Part shown: positions 1 through 11,615 of the stretch, in pieces
How positions within the stretch are numbered: position 1 is the stretch's first letter
Layout: each line of letters opens with the position of its first letter
Origin: Homarus americanus
Taxonomy: Eukaryota; Arthropoda; Malacostraca; Decapoda; Nephropidae
Assembly: GCF_018991925.1 (NCBI RefSeq)
Contig: NW_024737068.1
Coordinates: 6,474,518 to 6,538,517, forward strand
Reading direction: 5' to 3'
DNA length: 64,000 nucleotides
Position numbers and translations under genes: made by a program
The notes under the pieces: model-generated
What the model saw: only the letters and a program-made list of their open reading frames with translations
Told to the model about the DNA's origin: nothing
Databases searched by the model: none

Positions 1-632
1 GGCGGGGGGGGGACGATAAGAATGAGTGGCGGCAATCGCCTTACAGGCGATTAACGACGGCAGAGAGGCGATAAGAAAGAGTGGCAGCAATCGCGTTACG
101 GGCGATAAACGGCGGCAGGGGGGCGATAAGAATAAGTGGCAGGAATCGCCTTATGGGCGATTAAAGGCGGCAGGGGGGCAAAAAGAATGAGTGGCGGCAA
201 TCGCCTTACGGGCGATTAACGGCGGCAGGGAGGAGGATAAGAATGAGTAGCGGCAATCGCCTTACGGGCGATTAACGGCGGCAGGGAGGTGATAAGAAAG
301 AGTGGCAGCAATCGCGTTACGAGAGATTAAAGGCGGCTGGGAGGCAATAAGAATGAGTGGCAGCAATCGCCTTATGGGCGATTAGCGGCGCCAGGAGGGC
401 AATAAGAATGAGTGGCAGCAATCGCCTTATGGGCGATTAACGGCGGCAGAGAGGCGATAAGAATGAGTGGCAGCAATCACCTTATGGGCGATTAACGGCG
501 GCAGGGAGGCGATAAGAATGAGTGGCAGCAATCGCCTTACCGGCGATTAACGGCGGCAGGGAGGCGATAAGAATGAGTGGCAGGAATCGCCTTATGGTCG
601 CTTTATGGCGGCAGGTAGGCGATAGGAATGAG
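1..632. repeat. 55-bp satellite array, block 1
   Basis: Head-to-tail copies of a unit of about 55 bp. The core reads ATCGCCTTACGGGCGAT, then TTAACGGCGGCAGGGAGG, then CGATAAGAATGAGTGGC. Each good unit has a perfect 6-bp inverted repeat (ATCGCC / GGCGAT) around a 5-nt loop. Copies differ by scattered substitutions. Reading frames across the array are periodic translations of the repeat, not genes. The array stops abruptly at about 632 in a CA-rich minisatellite and resumes after the gap at 4,001. Confidence 0.92.
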
Positions 633-774
633 TGGCACACACATACAACCCAACACACCTTACACATTATCCACGACACACACACACACACACACCCCAA
701 CACACCTTTCACATTACCCACGCCAGACACACACACACCCCAACACACCTTACACATTACCCACAACACAGACG
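633..774. repeat. CA-rich minisatellite, left part
   Basis: Starts inside a satellite unit (after GAATGAGTGGCA) and is built from the same pieces as 1,664-3,900: CA runs, CCCCAACACACC, TTACACATTACCCACG. It is the left part of one array, separated from the right part by the VNTR retroelement copy A. Confidence 0.8.
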
Positions 775-1663
775 GGTCAAGAAGGGTCAAACACACCTGG
801 TGCTGCTCAGCAGCAGCCACGTCAACTATTATGTTGGCCCATACCAACTCCCTCCCCTGAACCCTCCTCCCCACCGGAATATCAACAAGTTCTCGCCAGA
901 AGTTACTATTTCATTTGGGAAAGGAATGGAACTAGTGTTGAATAGTGGTGAACAGTGCTTAAGTCAGTGAAAAACAACTCGGCAGTTGAGTCTTACCCAA
1001 GCTAACCTTCACACAGTGAGGTCCCAGGTACCCAATGATAATTCCCCTGAGACTCCACGATAGAGAGGCCTGGGACCACACCTCAGACCAGGTGGTGTCC
1101 CCATGATGCTACGACACCACATAGTGAATGAGTTGCTACAGCATCATGTGAAGTTCCTCATAACACCATCTGTGAGGGAATTACTACACCACGTGATGCC
1201 CCTTATAACACCATCTGTGAGGCATTTACTACGCCATGTGATGCCCCTCATAACACCATCTGTGAGGGAATTACTACATCATCAGGCACGTCATACACCA
1301 TCTGAGGTAACTATTACATCATCAGGCCCCTCGTAACACCATCTGTGAGGGAATTACTACACCAAGTCAAACCCCTCATAACACCACCTGTGAGGGAACT
1401 AGTACTCCACGTGATGCCCCTCATAACGCCATCTGTGAGGGAGTTACTACACTACGTGTCTGCTGTTCAACACCTCAGCTTACATGATCTAAGGTGTGTA
1501 AACATTAATCTGTATGTTCACTGTATGTTCCTTTACCTTTCTCTAATGAAGGCTTTTGTTAAACCACCAATGTATGTAATAAGTCATTTGTGTCCAATGT
1601 ATATTTTCAGCCTTCGGTCTGCAAACTTTTCAATAAACCGTTTATTATTATTTATTATTATTA
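775..1663 (+). mobile_element. VNTR-bearing non-autonomous retroelement, copy A
   Basis: Matches the copy at 9,864-10,804 along its length: a 5' part with the TTGGCCCATACCAACTCC and ACCGGAATATCAACAAGTT blocks, a middle VNTR (about 1,125-1,460) of diverged 45-bp units, and a 3' part with TTTTCAGCCTTCGG, CAATAAACCG and a TTATTATTATT tail. It has no autonomous coding capacity; open frames across the VNTR arise only because 45 is a multiple of 3. The 3' hairpin is damaged here (GGTCTG instead of GGGCTG). It sits inside the CA-rich minisatellite, so the exact ends and any target duplication are uncertain. Confidence 0.78.
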
Positions 1664-1761
1664 CACCTTACACATTACCCACGACACACACACCCCAACA
1701 CACCTTACACATTACCCACGCCACACACACGCACCCCAACCACACCCACACATTACCATTG

Positions 1762-1821
<60 letters not shown>

Positions 1822-3900
1822 CCCAACACACCTTACATACCCACGAGCACACACACACCCCAACACACCTTACACATTACCCAGCACACACACCCCAACC
1901 CCTTACACATTACCCACGCCACACACACACCAACACACCTACATATTACCCACGGCACACACACCCAGCACACATTCACAATACCCACAGCACACACACC
2001 CAACACACCTTACTCATTGCCCACGGCACACACATACCCCAACACACCTTACATTACCCACGAAACACACTCCAACACACCTCACCATTACCACGCCACC
2101 ACACACACTTACACATTGCCACGACACACACACACCCCAACACACCCACATTACCCACGGCACACACACCCAACACACCTTACATTCCCACGGCACACAC
2201 ACACCCCAACACACCTTACACATACCCACGGCACACACACCACACCTTACACATTACCCACGCCACACACCCCAACACACCTTACACAACACCCACACAC
2301 ACCCCAACACACCCACACATTACCCACGCCACACACACCCCATCACCAACATTACCCGCACACACACCACACCACACTACCCACACACCAACACCACGCC
2401 GCCACCTCCCACACACATATACATTACCCACGCCACACACACCCCAACACACCTTTACCCACACACACCCACACCTTACTTGCCACGCCACACACCACAC
2501 CTCCATTACCCACACACACACCACACACATTACCCAGCACACACACAACACACCTTACACATTACCCAGCACACACACCACAACACATACACATTACCCG
2601 GCACACACACCCAACACACATACACATTACCCACACACACCCCAACACACCTCACACATTACCCGCCACACACACCCCACACATACACATTACCGCCACA
2701 CACAACCTTACACATTACCCACGGCACACACACACCCCAACACACCTTACATTCACCCAGCACACACACACACCCCACACACCACACATTACCCACACAC
2801 ACACCCCAGCACATTACCCACGCCACACACACACACACCTACACACCTTATACATTACCCACGGCACACACACCCAACCACCTCACACATTACCCACACA
2901 CACCCCAACACACCTTACATTACCCACGACACACACCCCAACACACCTTACATTACCCACAGAAAACACCCCAACACCTCACCTTACCCGCCACACACAC
3001 ACACCCAACACACCTACACATTACCCACGCCACACACACACACACCCCAACACACCCCTTACACATGCCACGCCACACTCACCCCAACACACCTTACATT
3101 ACCCACGCCACACACACCCCAACACACCCACACACACCCATGCACACACACCCCAACACACCTTACACACACCCACGCCACACACACCCCCAACACACCC
3201 CACACACACTCCACGCCACACACACCCCAACACACCTTACACACCCACAGCACACTCACCACAACACACCCACACATTACCCACGGCACACACACCCCAA
3301 CACACCTTACACATTACCCACGAAACACACCCAACACACCACACATTACCCACGCCACACACACACCCCAACACACACTTACACACACACCCACGCCACA
3401 CACCCCAACACACCCACATTACCCACGGCACACAAACACACCCCCAACACACCTTACACATTACCCACGCCACACACACACACCCCAACACACCTACACA
3501 TTACCCACGGCACACACACACACACACACACACCCCTCCACCTATACATTACCCACGCACACTCAACACACCTCAAACATACCCACGCCACACACACACA
3601 CCCCAACACATTCCACACATACCCACGCCACACACCCCCAACACACCCACATTACCCACGGCACACACACACACCCCCAACACACCTTACACATTATCCA
3701 CGCCAGACACACACACACACCCCAACACACCTTACACATTACCCACGCCACACACACACACCCCAACACACCTTATACATTACCCACGGCACACACACAC
3801 ACCCCAACACGCCCCACATTACCCACGCCACACACACACCCCAACACACCCACACATTACCCACGCCACACACACACCCCAACACACCTTATCTATATTG
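1664..3900. repeat. CA-rich minisatellite array, about 2.2 kb
   Basis: Irregular units of roughly 35-42 bp composed of ACACACACACCCCAACACACC and TTACACATTACCCACGCC, with variable CA runs and many small deletions. Long frames made almost only of T, H, P and Y are repeat translations. The array ends at an assembly gap, so its true length is unknown. Confidence 0.93.
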
Positions 3901-4000
3901 NNNNNNNNNNNNNNNNNNNNNNNNNNNNNNNNNNNNNNNNNNNNNNNNNNNNNNNNNNNNNNNNNNNNNNNNNNNNNNNNNNNNNNNNNNNNNNNNNNNN
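3901..4000. other. Assembly gap (100 N)
   Basis: Exactly 100 consecutive N. The left side is CA-rich minisatellite and the right side is 55-bp satellite. The round length indicates a placeholder join of unknown size. Confidence 0.99.
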
Positions 4001-7000
4001 TAATCGCCTTTACGGGCGCATTAACGGCGCAGTAAAATATAAGAACGAGTGATGCAATCGCCTTACGGGTGATTAACGCGCAGAGGGCCATAAGAACGAG
4101 TGGCGGCAATCGCCCACGGGCGATTAACGGCGGCAGGGGGGCCATAAGAATGAGTGGCGTAACGCTTACGGCGATTAACGGGCGTAGGGGGCTATAAGAA
4201 TGAGTGGCGTAACGCTTTACGGGCGATTAACGGCGGCAGGGGGGCTATAAGAATGAGTGGCGGTAATCGCCTTTACCGGCATTATTAACGGGCGGCAGGG
4301 GACCATAAGAATGAGTGGCGGCACCGCCTTTACGGCGATTAACGCGGCAGGGGCCATAAGAATGAGTGGCGGTAACGCTTACGGGCGATTAATCGCTGCA
4401 GGGGAGTGCTATAAGACCGAGTAGGTAATCGCCTGGCGATTAACGGGCGTAGGGGGCTATAAGAATGAGTGGCGTAACGCCACGGCCATTAACGGCGCAG
4501 GAGGGCCATAAGAATAGGTGGCGGGCAACGTTCACGGGCGATTAACAGCGCAGGGGGCCATAAGAATGAGTGGCGTAATCGCCTTTGCGGCGATAACGCT
4601 ACAGGGGGCGATAAGAATGAGTGGCGTACCGCTTCACGGGCTAATAACGGCGCAGGGAGATAAGAATGAGTGGCGGCACCGCCTTTACGGGCGTATTAAC
4701 GCGTGCAGGGGGCCATAAGAATGTGAGTGGCGCAACGCTTACGGGCGATTAACGGCGGCAGGGGGGCCATAAGAATGAGTGGCGGCACGCTTACGGGCGA
4801 CACAACGGCGCAGGGGAGGCCATAAGAATGAGTGGCGGTAACGCCTTACGTGGGTACTAACGGCGCAGGGAGGCCATAAGAATGAGTGGCGGCATCGCCT
4901 TACGGGCGGATTAACGGGCGTGCAGGAGGCTATAAGAATGAGTGGCGGTAACGCTTTACGGGCGATTAACGGCGGCAGGGGGCCATAAGAATGAGTGGGC
5001 GGCAATCGCTTTACGGGCGACAACGGCAGGGGGCTATAAGAATGAGTGGGCGGCACGCTTTATGGGCGGTATTAACGGCGTGCAGGGGCGTATAAGAATG
5101 AGTGGCGTGCAATCGCCTTTACGGGCGAATAACGGCGTGCAGGGAGGCGATAGAATTGCCTTATATGTGATTAATGGCAACAGAGGGCGAAAAACAAAAA
5201 TGGCACAAGAATGAGTGGCAGCAATCGTCAGCGGCTTAACGGCAGGAGGCGATAAGAATGAGTGGCAGCAATCGCCTACGGGCGATTAACGGCGCAGGGA
5301 GGCGATAAGAATGAGGGCAGCAATCGCCTTACGGACGATTAACGGCGGCAGGTGGGCGATAAGAATGAGTAGCAGCAATCGCCTACCGCGATTAACAGCG
5401 GCAGGGAGGCGATAAGAATGAGTGGGCATCGCCACGGACGATTAACGGCGGCAGGGAGGCGATATGAATGAGTGGCGGCAATCGCCTTACGAGCGATTAA
5501 CGGCGGAGGGGGCGATAAGAATGAGTGGCAGCAATCGCTTACGGCGATTAACGGCAGCAGGGGGGGGCAATAAGAATGAGTGGCGGCAATAGCCTTACAG
5601 GCGATTAACGGCGGCAGGGGGCGATAAGAATGAGTGGCGGCAATCGCCTGGCGGCGATTAACGACGGCAGGGAGGCGATAAGAATGAGTGGCAATCACCT
5701 TACGGGCGATTAACGGCAGCAGGGAGGCGATAAGAATGAGCAGGCAATCGCCTTACGGGCAATTGCACGCAGGGGGCGATAAGAATGAGTGGCGGCAATC
5801 GCCTTACGGGAGATTAACGGCGGCAGGAAGGCGATAAGAATGAGCAGCAGCAGTCGTTTACGGGCGCTTAACCGCTGCAGGGAGGCGATAAGAATGATCG
5901 CAGCAATAGCCTTACGGGCGATTAAAGGCGGCAGGGAGGCGATAAGAATGAGTGGCAGAAACGCCTTACGGGCGATTAACTGCAGCAGGGAGGCGATAAG
6001 AAGAGGCAGCAATTGCCTTTACGGGCGATTAACGGCGGCAGGGAGGCGCTAAGAATGAGTGGCAGCAATTGCCTCACGGGCGATTAACGCGCAGGGAGGC
6101 GATAAAATGAGTGGGCACCGCCTTACAGGCGATTAACGGTGGCAGGGAGGCGATAAGAATGAGTGGCAGCAACGCCTTACGGGCGATTAACCGCGCAGCG
6201 AGGCGATAAGAATGAGTGGCAGCATTGCCTTACGGGCGATTAACGGCGCAGGAGGCGATAAGAATGAGTGGCGGCAATCGCCTTACGGGTGATTAACGTG
6301 GCCAGGGGCGATAAATATGAGTGGGCGGCACGCCTTACAGGCGATTAACAGCGGCAGGCGATAAGAATGAGTGGTGGCAATCGCGTTACAGGCGATTAAC
6401 GGCGCGCAGGGGGCAATAAGAATGAGTGGCAGCAATCGCCTTACGGGCGATTAACGGCAGCAGGTGGGCGATAAGAATGAGTAGCAGCAATCGCCTTTAC
6501 GGCGATTAACGGCGCAGGAGGCGATAAGAATGAGTGGCAGCAATTGCCTTACGGGCGATTAACGGCGGCAGGGGGCGATAAGATGAGTGGCGGCAATCGC
6601 CTTACGGGCGATTAACTGCGCAGGAGGCGATAAGAATGAGTGGAAGCAAATGCCTACGGGCGATTAACGGCGGCAGGGAGGCGATAAGAATGAGTGGCAG
6701 CAATTGCCTTACGGGCGATTAACCGTGGGCAGGGAGGCGATAAGAATGAGTGGCGGCATTCGCCACGGGCGATTAACGGTAGGGGGCGATAATATGAGTG
6801 GCAGCAATTGCCTTACGGGCGATTAACTGCGGCAGGAGGCGAAAGAATGGCAGCAAATGCCCACGGCCGATTAACGGCGGCAGGGAGGCGATATGAGTGG
6901 CGCAACGCTTTCGGGCGATTAACGGCGGCAGGGGCAATAAGAATGAGTGGTGGCAATCGCCTTACGGGCGATTAACGGCGGCAGGGGGGCGATAAGAATG

Positions 7001-7140
7001 AGTGGCGGCAATCGCCTTACGGGCGATTACCGGCGGCAGCGGGGCGATAAGAATGAGTTGCAGCATTCGCCTTACGGGAGATTAACGGAGGCAGGGGGCA
7101 ATAAGAATGAGTGGCGGCAATCGCCTTATGGGTGATTAAC
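4001..7140. repeat. 55-bp satellite array, block 2
   Basis: Same satellite as 1-632. From 4,001 to about 5,150 units are full of 1-2 base losses (CGG to CG, GGCAATCGCC to GGTAACGC), whereas later units are closer to consensus. A variant unit of the type dominating 7,141-7,655 (AATTGCCTTATATGTGATTAA) is embedded near 5,150-5,215. Confidence 0.92.
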
Positions 7141-7655
7141 GGCAGGAGTGGGGGCGAAAAAGAAAAATGACAACAATTGCCTTACATGTGATTAACGGTA
7201 GCAGTGGGGCGATAACGATAAATGGCAACAATTGCCTGACATGTGATTAACGGGCGCAGTGGGGCGATAACGATAAATGGCAACAATTGTCTGACATGTG
7301 ATTAACGGGCGCAGTGGGGCGATAACAAAAAATGGCAACAATTGCATTACAAGTGATTAACGGCAGCAGAGTGGCAAAGACGTCAAATGGCAACAATCGC
7401 CTCACGAAAGATTAACAGCAGCAGAGTGGCGAAAAAGAAAAATGGCAACAATTGCCTTACATGTGATTAACGGCAGCAGTGGGGGGAAAACGAAAAATGG
7501 TAACAATTGCCTTATATGTAATTAACGGCAGGAGTGGGGGCGAAACGAAAAATGGCAAATAATTGCCTTCCATGTGATTAACGGGCAAGGGTGGGGGAAA
7601 CGAAAATGGTAACAATTGCCTTATATGTAATTAATAGAGGGACGAAAACGATTTT
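7141..7655. repeat. Diverged edge variant of the 55-bp satellite
   Basis: About nine units keep the spacing and the GATTAACGG block but change the core to GGCAACAATTGCCTTACATG and the linker to GGGGCGAAAACGAAAAATGG. The ATCGCC/GGCGAT hairpin is lost; a self-complementary CAATTG is present instead. This is typical of an older subfamily at an array edge. Confidence 0.8.
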
Positions 7656-8461
7656 TTTTTTTTATGGGGATTGGCCCACCAGGACACAGGTCACAAGGCA
7701 GAAAAGAAACAGAAAGAACGAGAAACAGAGGGTAAAAGAATAACAGTGATGAATATAAAAAGAAAGAACAGAAATAGAGAAAATGGCGATAAAAGAGAGG
7801 CAAGTGGCACATTAACTACATTCCATTAGCCGTTCTCACATATGGGCGTCATCATAATAATTGGACACCGCTAATAGGCTCTTCCTTTCCCCTTAAGAAT
7901 GCCGATTACGTTCTCCTGGCCCTATTAACCTCTCGTCTCTACCATTAGGCGGCCCGCGTAACCCTGTAGTGGAGGTCCCTTTGATATGAGGCACACGTGA
8001 GGGAGACAGGGAGAGAGAGAGAGAGAAATACAAAAAAAAAGAAAAGAATTTATACGGAAGGAAAGAAAATGAAAAAAATATTGAGAGGGGAAGAGATTGA
8101 AGCAGAGATCAAGAGATTGAAAGTAATAGAGAGGGGGAAAAAGTGTGAGAGAGGGAAGCGGAGAAAGAGAAGAAGAGAAAGAGAGACAGAAAGAAAGTAT
8201 GAGAGAGAGAGACAGAGGTAAAGTGTGAGATATAAAGATTAAAAATAAAGTGAAACATAGATGGAGAAAGGAACGAAAATAGTGAGATATGGTAGATAGG
8301 GGAAAAGAGAATAAGATAAAAAGATAAAATAAAAAAGGTGCAAAAGACAGAGGTAAAGAAAGCGAGTGGGAGAAGAAAGGTGAGACTGAGAAAGTGAGAC
8401 GAAAAGAGAATGAGATACAGAAAGGCAGTGTGAAAAAGAGAGAAAGACAGAGTGAAAAAAG
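7656..8461. other. Purine-rich low-complexity DNA, no gene
   Basis: After a poly-T stretch and about 300 bp of mixed sequence, the plus strand becomes long GA-rich, T-poor DNA (from about 7,995). Open frames on both strands are rich in K/R/E or F/S/L and are compositional. I see no coding signal. Confidence 0.7.
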
Positions 8462-8462
8462 T

Positions 8463-8508
<46 letters not shown>
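8462..8508. repeat. (CA)n microsatellite
   Basis: About 22 uninterrupted CA dinucleotides. Confidence 0.97.
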
Positions 8509-8689
8509 CATCATCAAGATCCCTCCTCCAGAATTTATTAATTTAACCCCAAGTTTTAATTACTAATTAATCTTTTGCAGAGTATAATTAAGAACCAAAT
8601 CTTCTTTTTATGCTTCTTAATTGAAGTTGTTTAACACGCGAGAAGTTCACCTTTCTGCAAATTATCCAGGTTTTTAATTACCGGCACCA

Positions 8690-9150
8690 ACGTGGGAGAA
8701 TTTACCACAGCGTGGAAAAATTTAGTCTAGCGTGAGAAAAAATAGCTCAGCGTGGGAAAAAGTTTGTATAACTCGGTAAGGATTACATTTTAGTGGGAAA
8801 AATACACAAAGAGAGAGTAGGAAATGTCTATAGCTTAGAAAATGTACCAAAACATTGAAATAAATATATATAACGTAGAAAAGATTAGTATAGATTAAAA
8901 GAATTTAGCAAAACATGGAAAACGGAATGAAAAAGCGTGCACATTGCTTGAGAAAACATCAGTAAAACGTGGGAAAACATTAGTATACCGTGGGAAAACA
9001 TGATTATACAGTGGGAAAACAAAGGATATACCGTGGGAAAACAAAGGATATACCGTGGGAAAACAAAGGATATACCGTGGGAAAACAAAGGATATACCGT
9101 GGGAAAACAAAGGATATACCGTGGGAAAACATTAGTATACCATGGGAAAA
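8690..9150. repeat. 22-bp minisatellite with diverged flank
   Basis: At about 9,000-9,130 there are near-identical 22-bp units ACCGTGGGAAAACAAAGGATAT, with related end units carrying ATTAGTATACCGTGGGAAAAC. Upstream (8,690-8,990) older copies keep only the GCGTGGGAAAAA core. The fresh core beside decayed copies suggests recent local re-amplification. Confidence 0.88.
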
Positions 9151-9354
9151 AAAAGTTTCATTTCTGATAAAAAAAGGCTGTAATATATTTTGTTGTTTCA
9201 TCTGCATTCGAAGAGTTACTAAGGTAATAAAATTGTTTTGGCGTTATCTAAACAAGCATTTTAGAGTATTGTTGCAGGTAAGCCACAACACTTTTTATAT
9301 GAGTAAAATAGAAGAAAAAACAATTATTATGTCGAATGATGTTACAGATCAGTA

Positions 9355-9357
<3 letters not shown>

Positions 9358-9452
<95 letters not shown>
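9358..9452. repeat. (AAT)n microsatellite
   Basis: About 31 AAT units with one AAC interruption. Confidence 0.97.
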
Positions 9453-9453
<1 letters not shown>

Positions 9454-9863
9454 GTGATTAGCATTGCCATCATCACCATTTTTATCAACAGTAGCAGTTT
9501 TATGACCAGTCTATCAATCTGTTCTGTGACCCCTGCCCATGACCCCTGCCTGTGAGCATCTGTCTATGAGTCTCTTTTGTGAGCACCTGTTGAGTCAATT
9601 CTGTTAATCCACCATGTAATTGCCATCTGCATTATTAATTTAGTGTGATGTAAGTCGTTCTCTTTGATATGATGAGAGCGACAGGTAAGGTAAATAACAT
9701 GTTGTCTCGGTATGATGTTTGGCTCTATATAGTTAAGGGTTTTAGGTGATTATAATGCCTATGTATGGACAGAGTGACTTTAATTGGTTTGTACTTTATG
9801 TATATTTATGTATGTATGAATAGGTATTTAAATATTAGCACACACACGCACATACACACACAC
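9453..9863. other. No recognised feature
   Basis: Mixed sequence with short repeats of TGACCCCTGCC and TGTGAGCATCTG near 9,520-9,590, ending in a CA-rich stretch (about 9,840-9,863) that is the insertion site of VNTR element copy B. Confidence 0.5.
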
Positions 9864-10217
9864 TTCATCCTTGACCACCGAAGGGTCAAGACGTACCTGG
9901 CGCTCCTCTCGGAGCAGCCAGGTCAACTGTTAAGTTGGCCCATACCAACTCCCTCCCCTGAACCCTCCTCCCCACCGGAATATCAACAAGTTCACGCCAG
10001 AAGTTGCCATTTCATTTAGGAAAGGAATGGAACCAGTGTTAAACAGAGGTGAACAGTGGTGAACAGTGCTTAAGTCAGTGAGAACAACTCAACAGTAACA
10101 GTGGTACCCAAGTTGACCTTCACACAGTGAGGTCCCAGGTACCCAATGATAACGGCCCGACCCATCAACCAGCGATGTGTTAATCTGTCTACGATAGGAA
10201 GGCCTGGGACCCACCTC

Positions 10218-10612
10218 ACTCATAGAACACCGTCTGTGAGGGAACTACTACACCACGTGAGGCCCCTCATAACACCATCTGTGAGGGAATTACTACACCA
10301 CGTGAGGCCCCTCATAACACCATCTGTGAGGGAATTACTACACCACGTGAGGCCCCTCATAACACCATCTGTGAGGGAATTACTACACCACGTGAGGCCC
10401 CTCATAACACCATCTGTGAGGGAATTACTACACCACGTGAGGCCCCTCATAACACCATCTGTGAGGGAATTACTACACCACGTGAGGCCCCTCATAACAC
10501 CATCTGTGAGGGAATTACTACACCACGTGAGGCCCCTCATAACACCATCTGTGAGGGAACTACTACACCACGTGAGGTCCCTCCTAACACCATCTGGGAG
10601 GGAGTTACTACA
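10218..10612. repeat. 45-bp VNTR inside the retroelement
   Basis: Nine units of CACCATCTGTGAGGG + AATTACTACACCA + CGTGAGGCCCCTCATAA, the middle seven almost identical. Each unit has one CACGTG palindrome at the unit junction and a near-palindromic TGAGGCCCCTCA. The 15-residue periodic frame exists on both strands and is a by-product of unit length. Confidence 0.95.
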
Positions 10613-10742
10613 CTACGTGTTTGCTGTTCAACACCTACATTAATCTGTATGTTCACTGTATGTTCCTTCACCTTTCTCTAATGAAGGCTTTTGTTAAACC
10701 ACCAATGTATGTAATAAGTCATTTATGCCCAATGTATATTTT

Positions 10743-10756
10743 CAGCCTTCGGGCTG
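10743..10756 (+). promoter_or_regulatory. 3' stem-loop with UUCG tetraloop in VNTR element
   Basis: CAGCC TTCG GGCTG: a perfect 5-bp stem closed by C-G around UUCG, a very stable RNA tetraloop. It is identical in copy C (36,154-36,167 on the complementary strand) and has a stem mutation in copy A. It lies just upstream of AATAAA (10,769-10,774) and the (TTA)n tail, where a LINE reverse transcriptase would need to recognise the RNA. The recognition role is inference. Confidence 0.6.
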
Positions 10757-10831
10757 CAGAACTTTTTCAATAAACCGTTAATTATTATTATTATTATTAT
10801 TATTACACACACACGTGTCATTCCCCCAGTT

Positions 10832-10833
<2 letters not shown>

Positions 10834-10885
<52 letters not shown>
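10834..10885. repeat. (CT)n microsatellite
   Basis: About 25 CT units, ending in TCCACAG. Confidence 0.96.
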
Positions 10886-10886
<1 letters not shown>

Positions 10887-11580
10887 CAGCAGGTCACATT
10901 AGTCCCAAAACGAAACAATTACTCACTTTAAATCTCGCGAACAATTCCCTCCGACAAGTACAGATCAAGAGTATAATTTTGCCTCTTATTGCCATGTCAC
11001 TTGCCGACATCTAAAGTCTCATCTCGCTAATTAAACGTCAAATAAAAATACTTTCACATGGTCGTCGAACTCACTGATTTAATTCAGATACTACTCGTAG
11101 TTCTCCCGTGTAAAATAGTATTGAAGATCTGCGAGCCCTTACTGGGATATCAGTGTAATTTTGCGCCATTTTGAGGTGTTTCAATATTCCAATTGGTTGA
11201 TAAGTGAAGAACTCTTAACAATCTCATAAAATAACGCAAACATCAATTGGATTTTTGCGGGATCTTTGACAAGGTTGGGATAAAATATTGAAATATATTA
11301 AAAGTTTATTTGTTTTAATAGTGAAATATTACGTAACATCAACGAACTTGAAGTAGGGAAGATGTGTTTAATTTCGCACTGGGATGAGACGTTCCAATGT
11401 TTTCACGGATGAGATTAAGGTGGGTACTAGTATTAGTGTTCTAAAAGTGATATAAATATTGGCGTACTCCTGGAACTTGGATAGATTGGGGGGGAGGAGG
11501 GGAGTTGATGTTTTGTTTGGAAAGCAAATATTATCTGTCTCTATCTCTTGCTCTTTCAACTTCTCTCATATTATCAGAAA
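10886..11580. other. AT-rich unique sequence, no gene seen
   Basis: No long frame, repeat period or protein similarity that I recognise. Confidence 0.5.
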
Positions 11581-11615
11581 CAACGATTCTCTCTCTCTCT
11601 CTCTCTCTCTTGCAG

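Larger units (their letters stand above)
9864..10804 (+). mobile_element. VNTR-bearing non-autonomous retroelement, copy B (most complete)
   Basis: About 940 bp in three parts. The 5' part (9,864-10,217) matches copy A. The centre is a 45-bp VNTR of about nine units. The 3' part (10,613-10,804) carries a CAGCC-TTCG-GGCTG hairpin, AATAAA and a terminal (TTA)n tail. The CA-run ACACACACAC lies on both sides (9,854-9,863 and 10,805-10,814) and may be the target duplication, but a microsatellite target makes this ambiguous. The tail and the polyadenylation-like hexamer point to mobilisation by a LINE in trans. The architecture resembles that of primate SVA elements, without sequence relation that I can see. 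There is no significant open frame outside the VNTR. Confidence 0.82.

Noticed and set aside
1345..4035. An 896-codon open frame rich in His, Thr and Pro
   Set aside because: It is a translation of the VNTR element tail and CA-rich minisatellite, includes the N gap, and has parallel long frames in the other phases.
4739..6052. Repeated peptide frames such as ATHSYRPLPPLIARKAIA
   Set aside because: Periodic translation of the 55-bp satellite; frames shift with unit indels.
1..7140. The 55-bp units with hairpins as a CRISPR array
   Set aside because: Whole units are repeated with no unique spacers, there are no cas genes, and the context is eukaryotic.
7925..8506. Long minus-strand frames rich in F, L and S
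   Set aside because: They are translations of a GA/CT-biased tract and a CA microsatellite.
10146..10643. Repeat protein PSVRELLHHVRPLIT (15-residue repeats)
   Set aside because: 45-bp units keep any stop-free frame open; both strands show such frames, and the region is a VNTR inside a retroelement.
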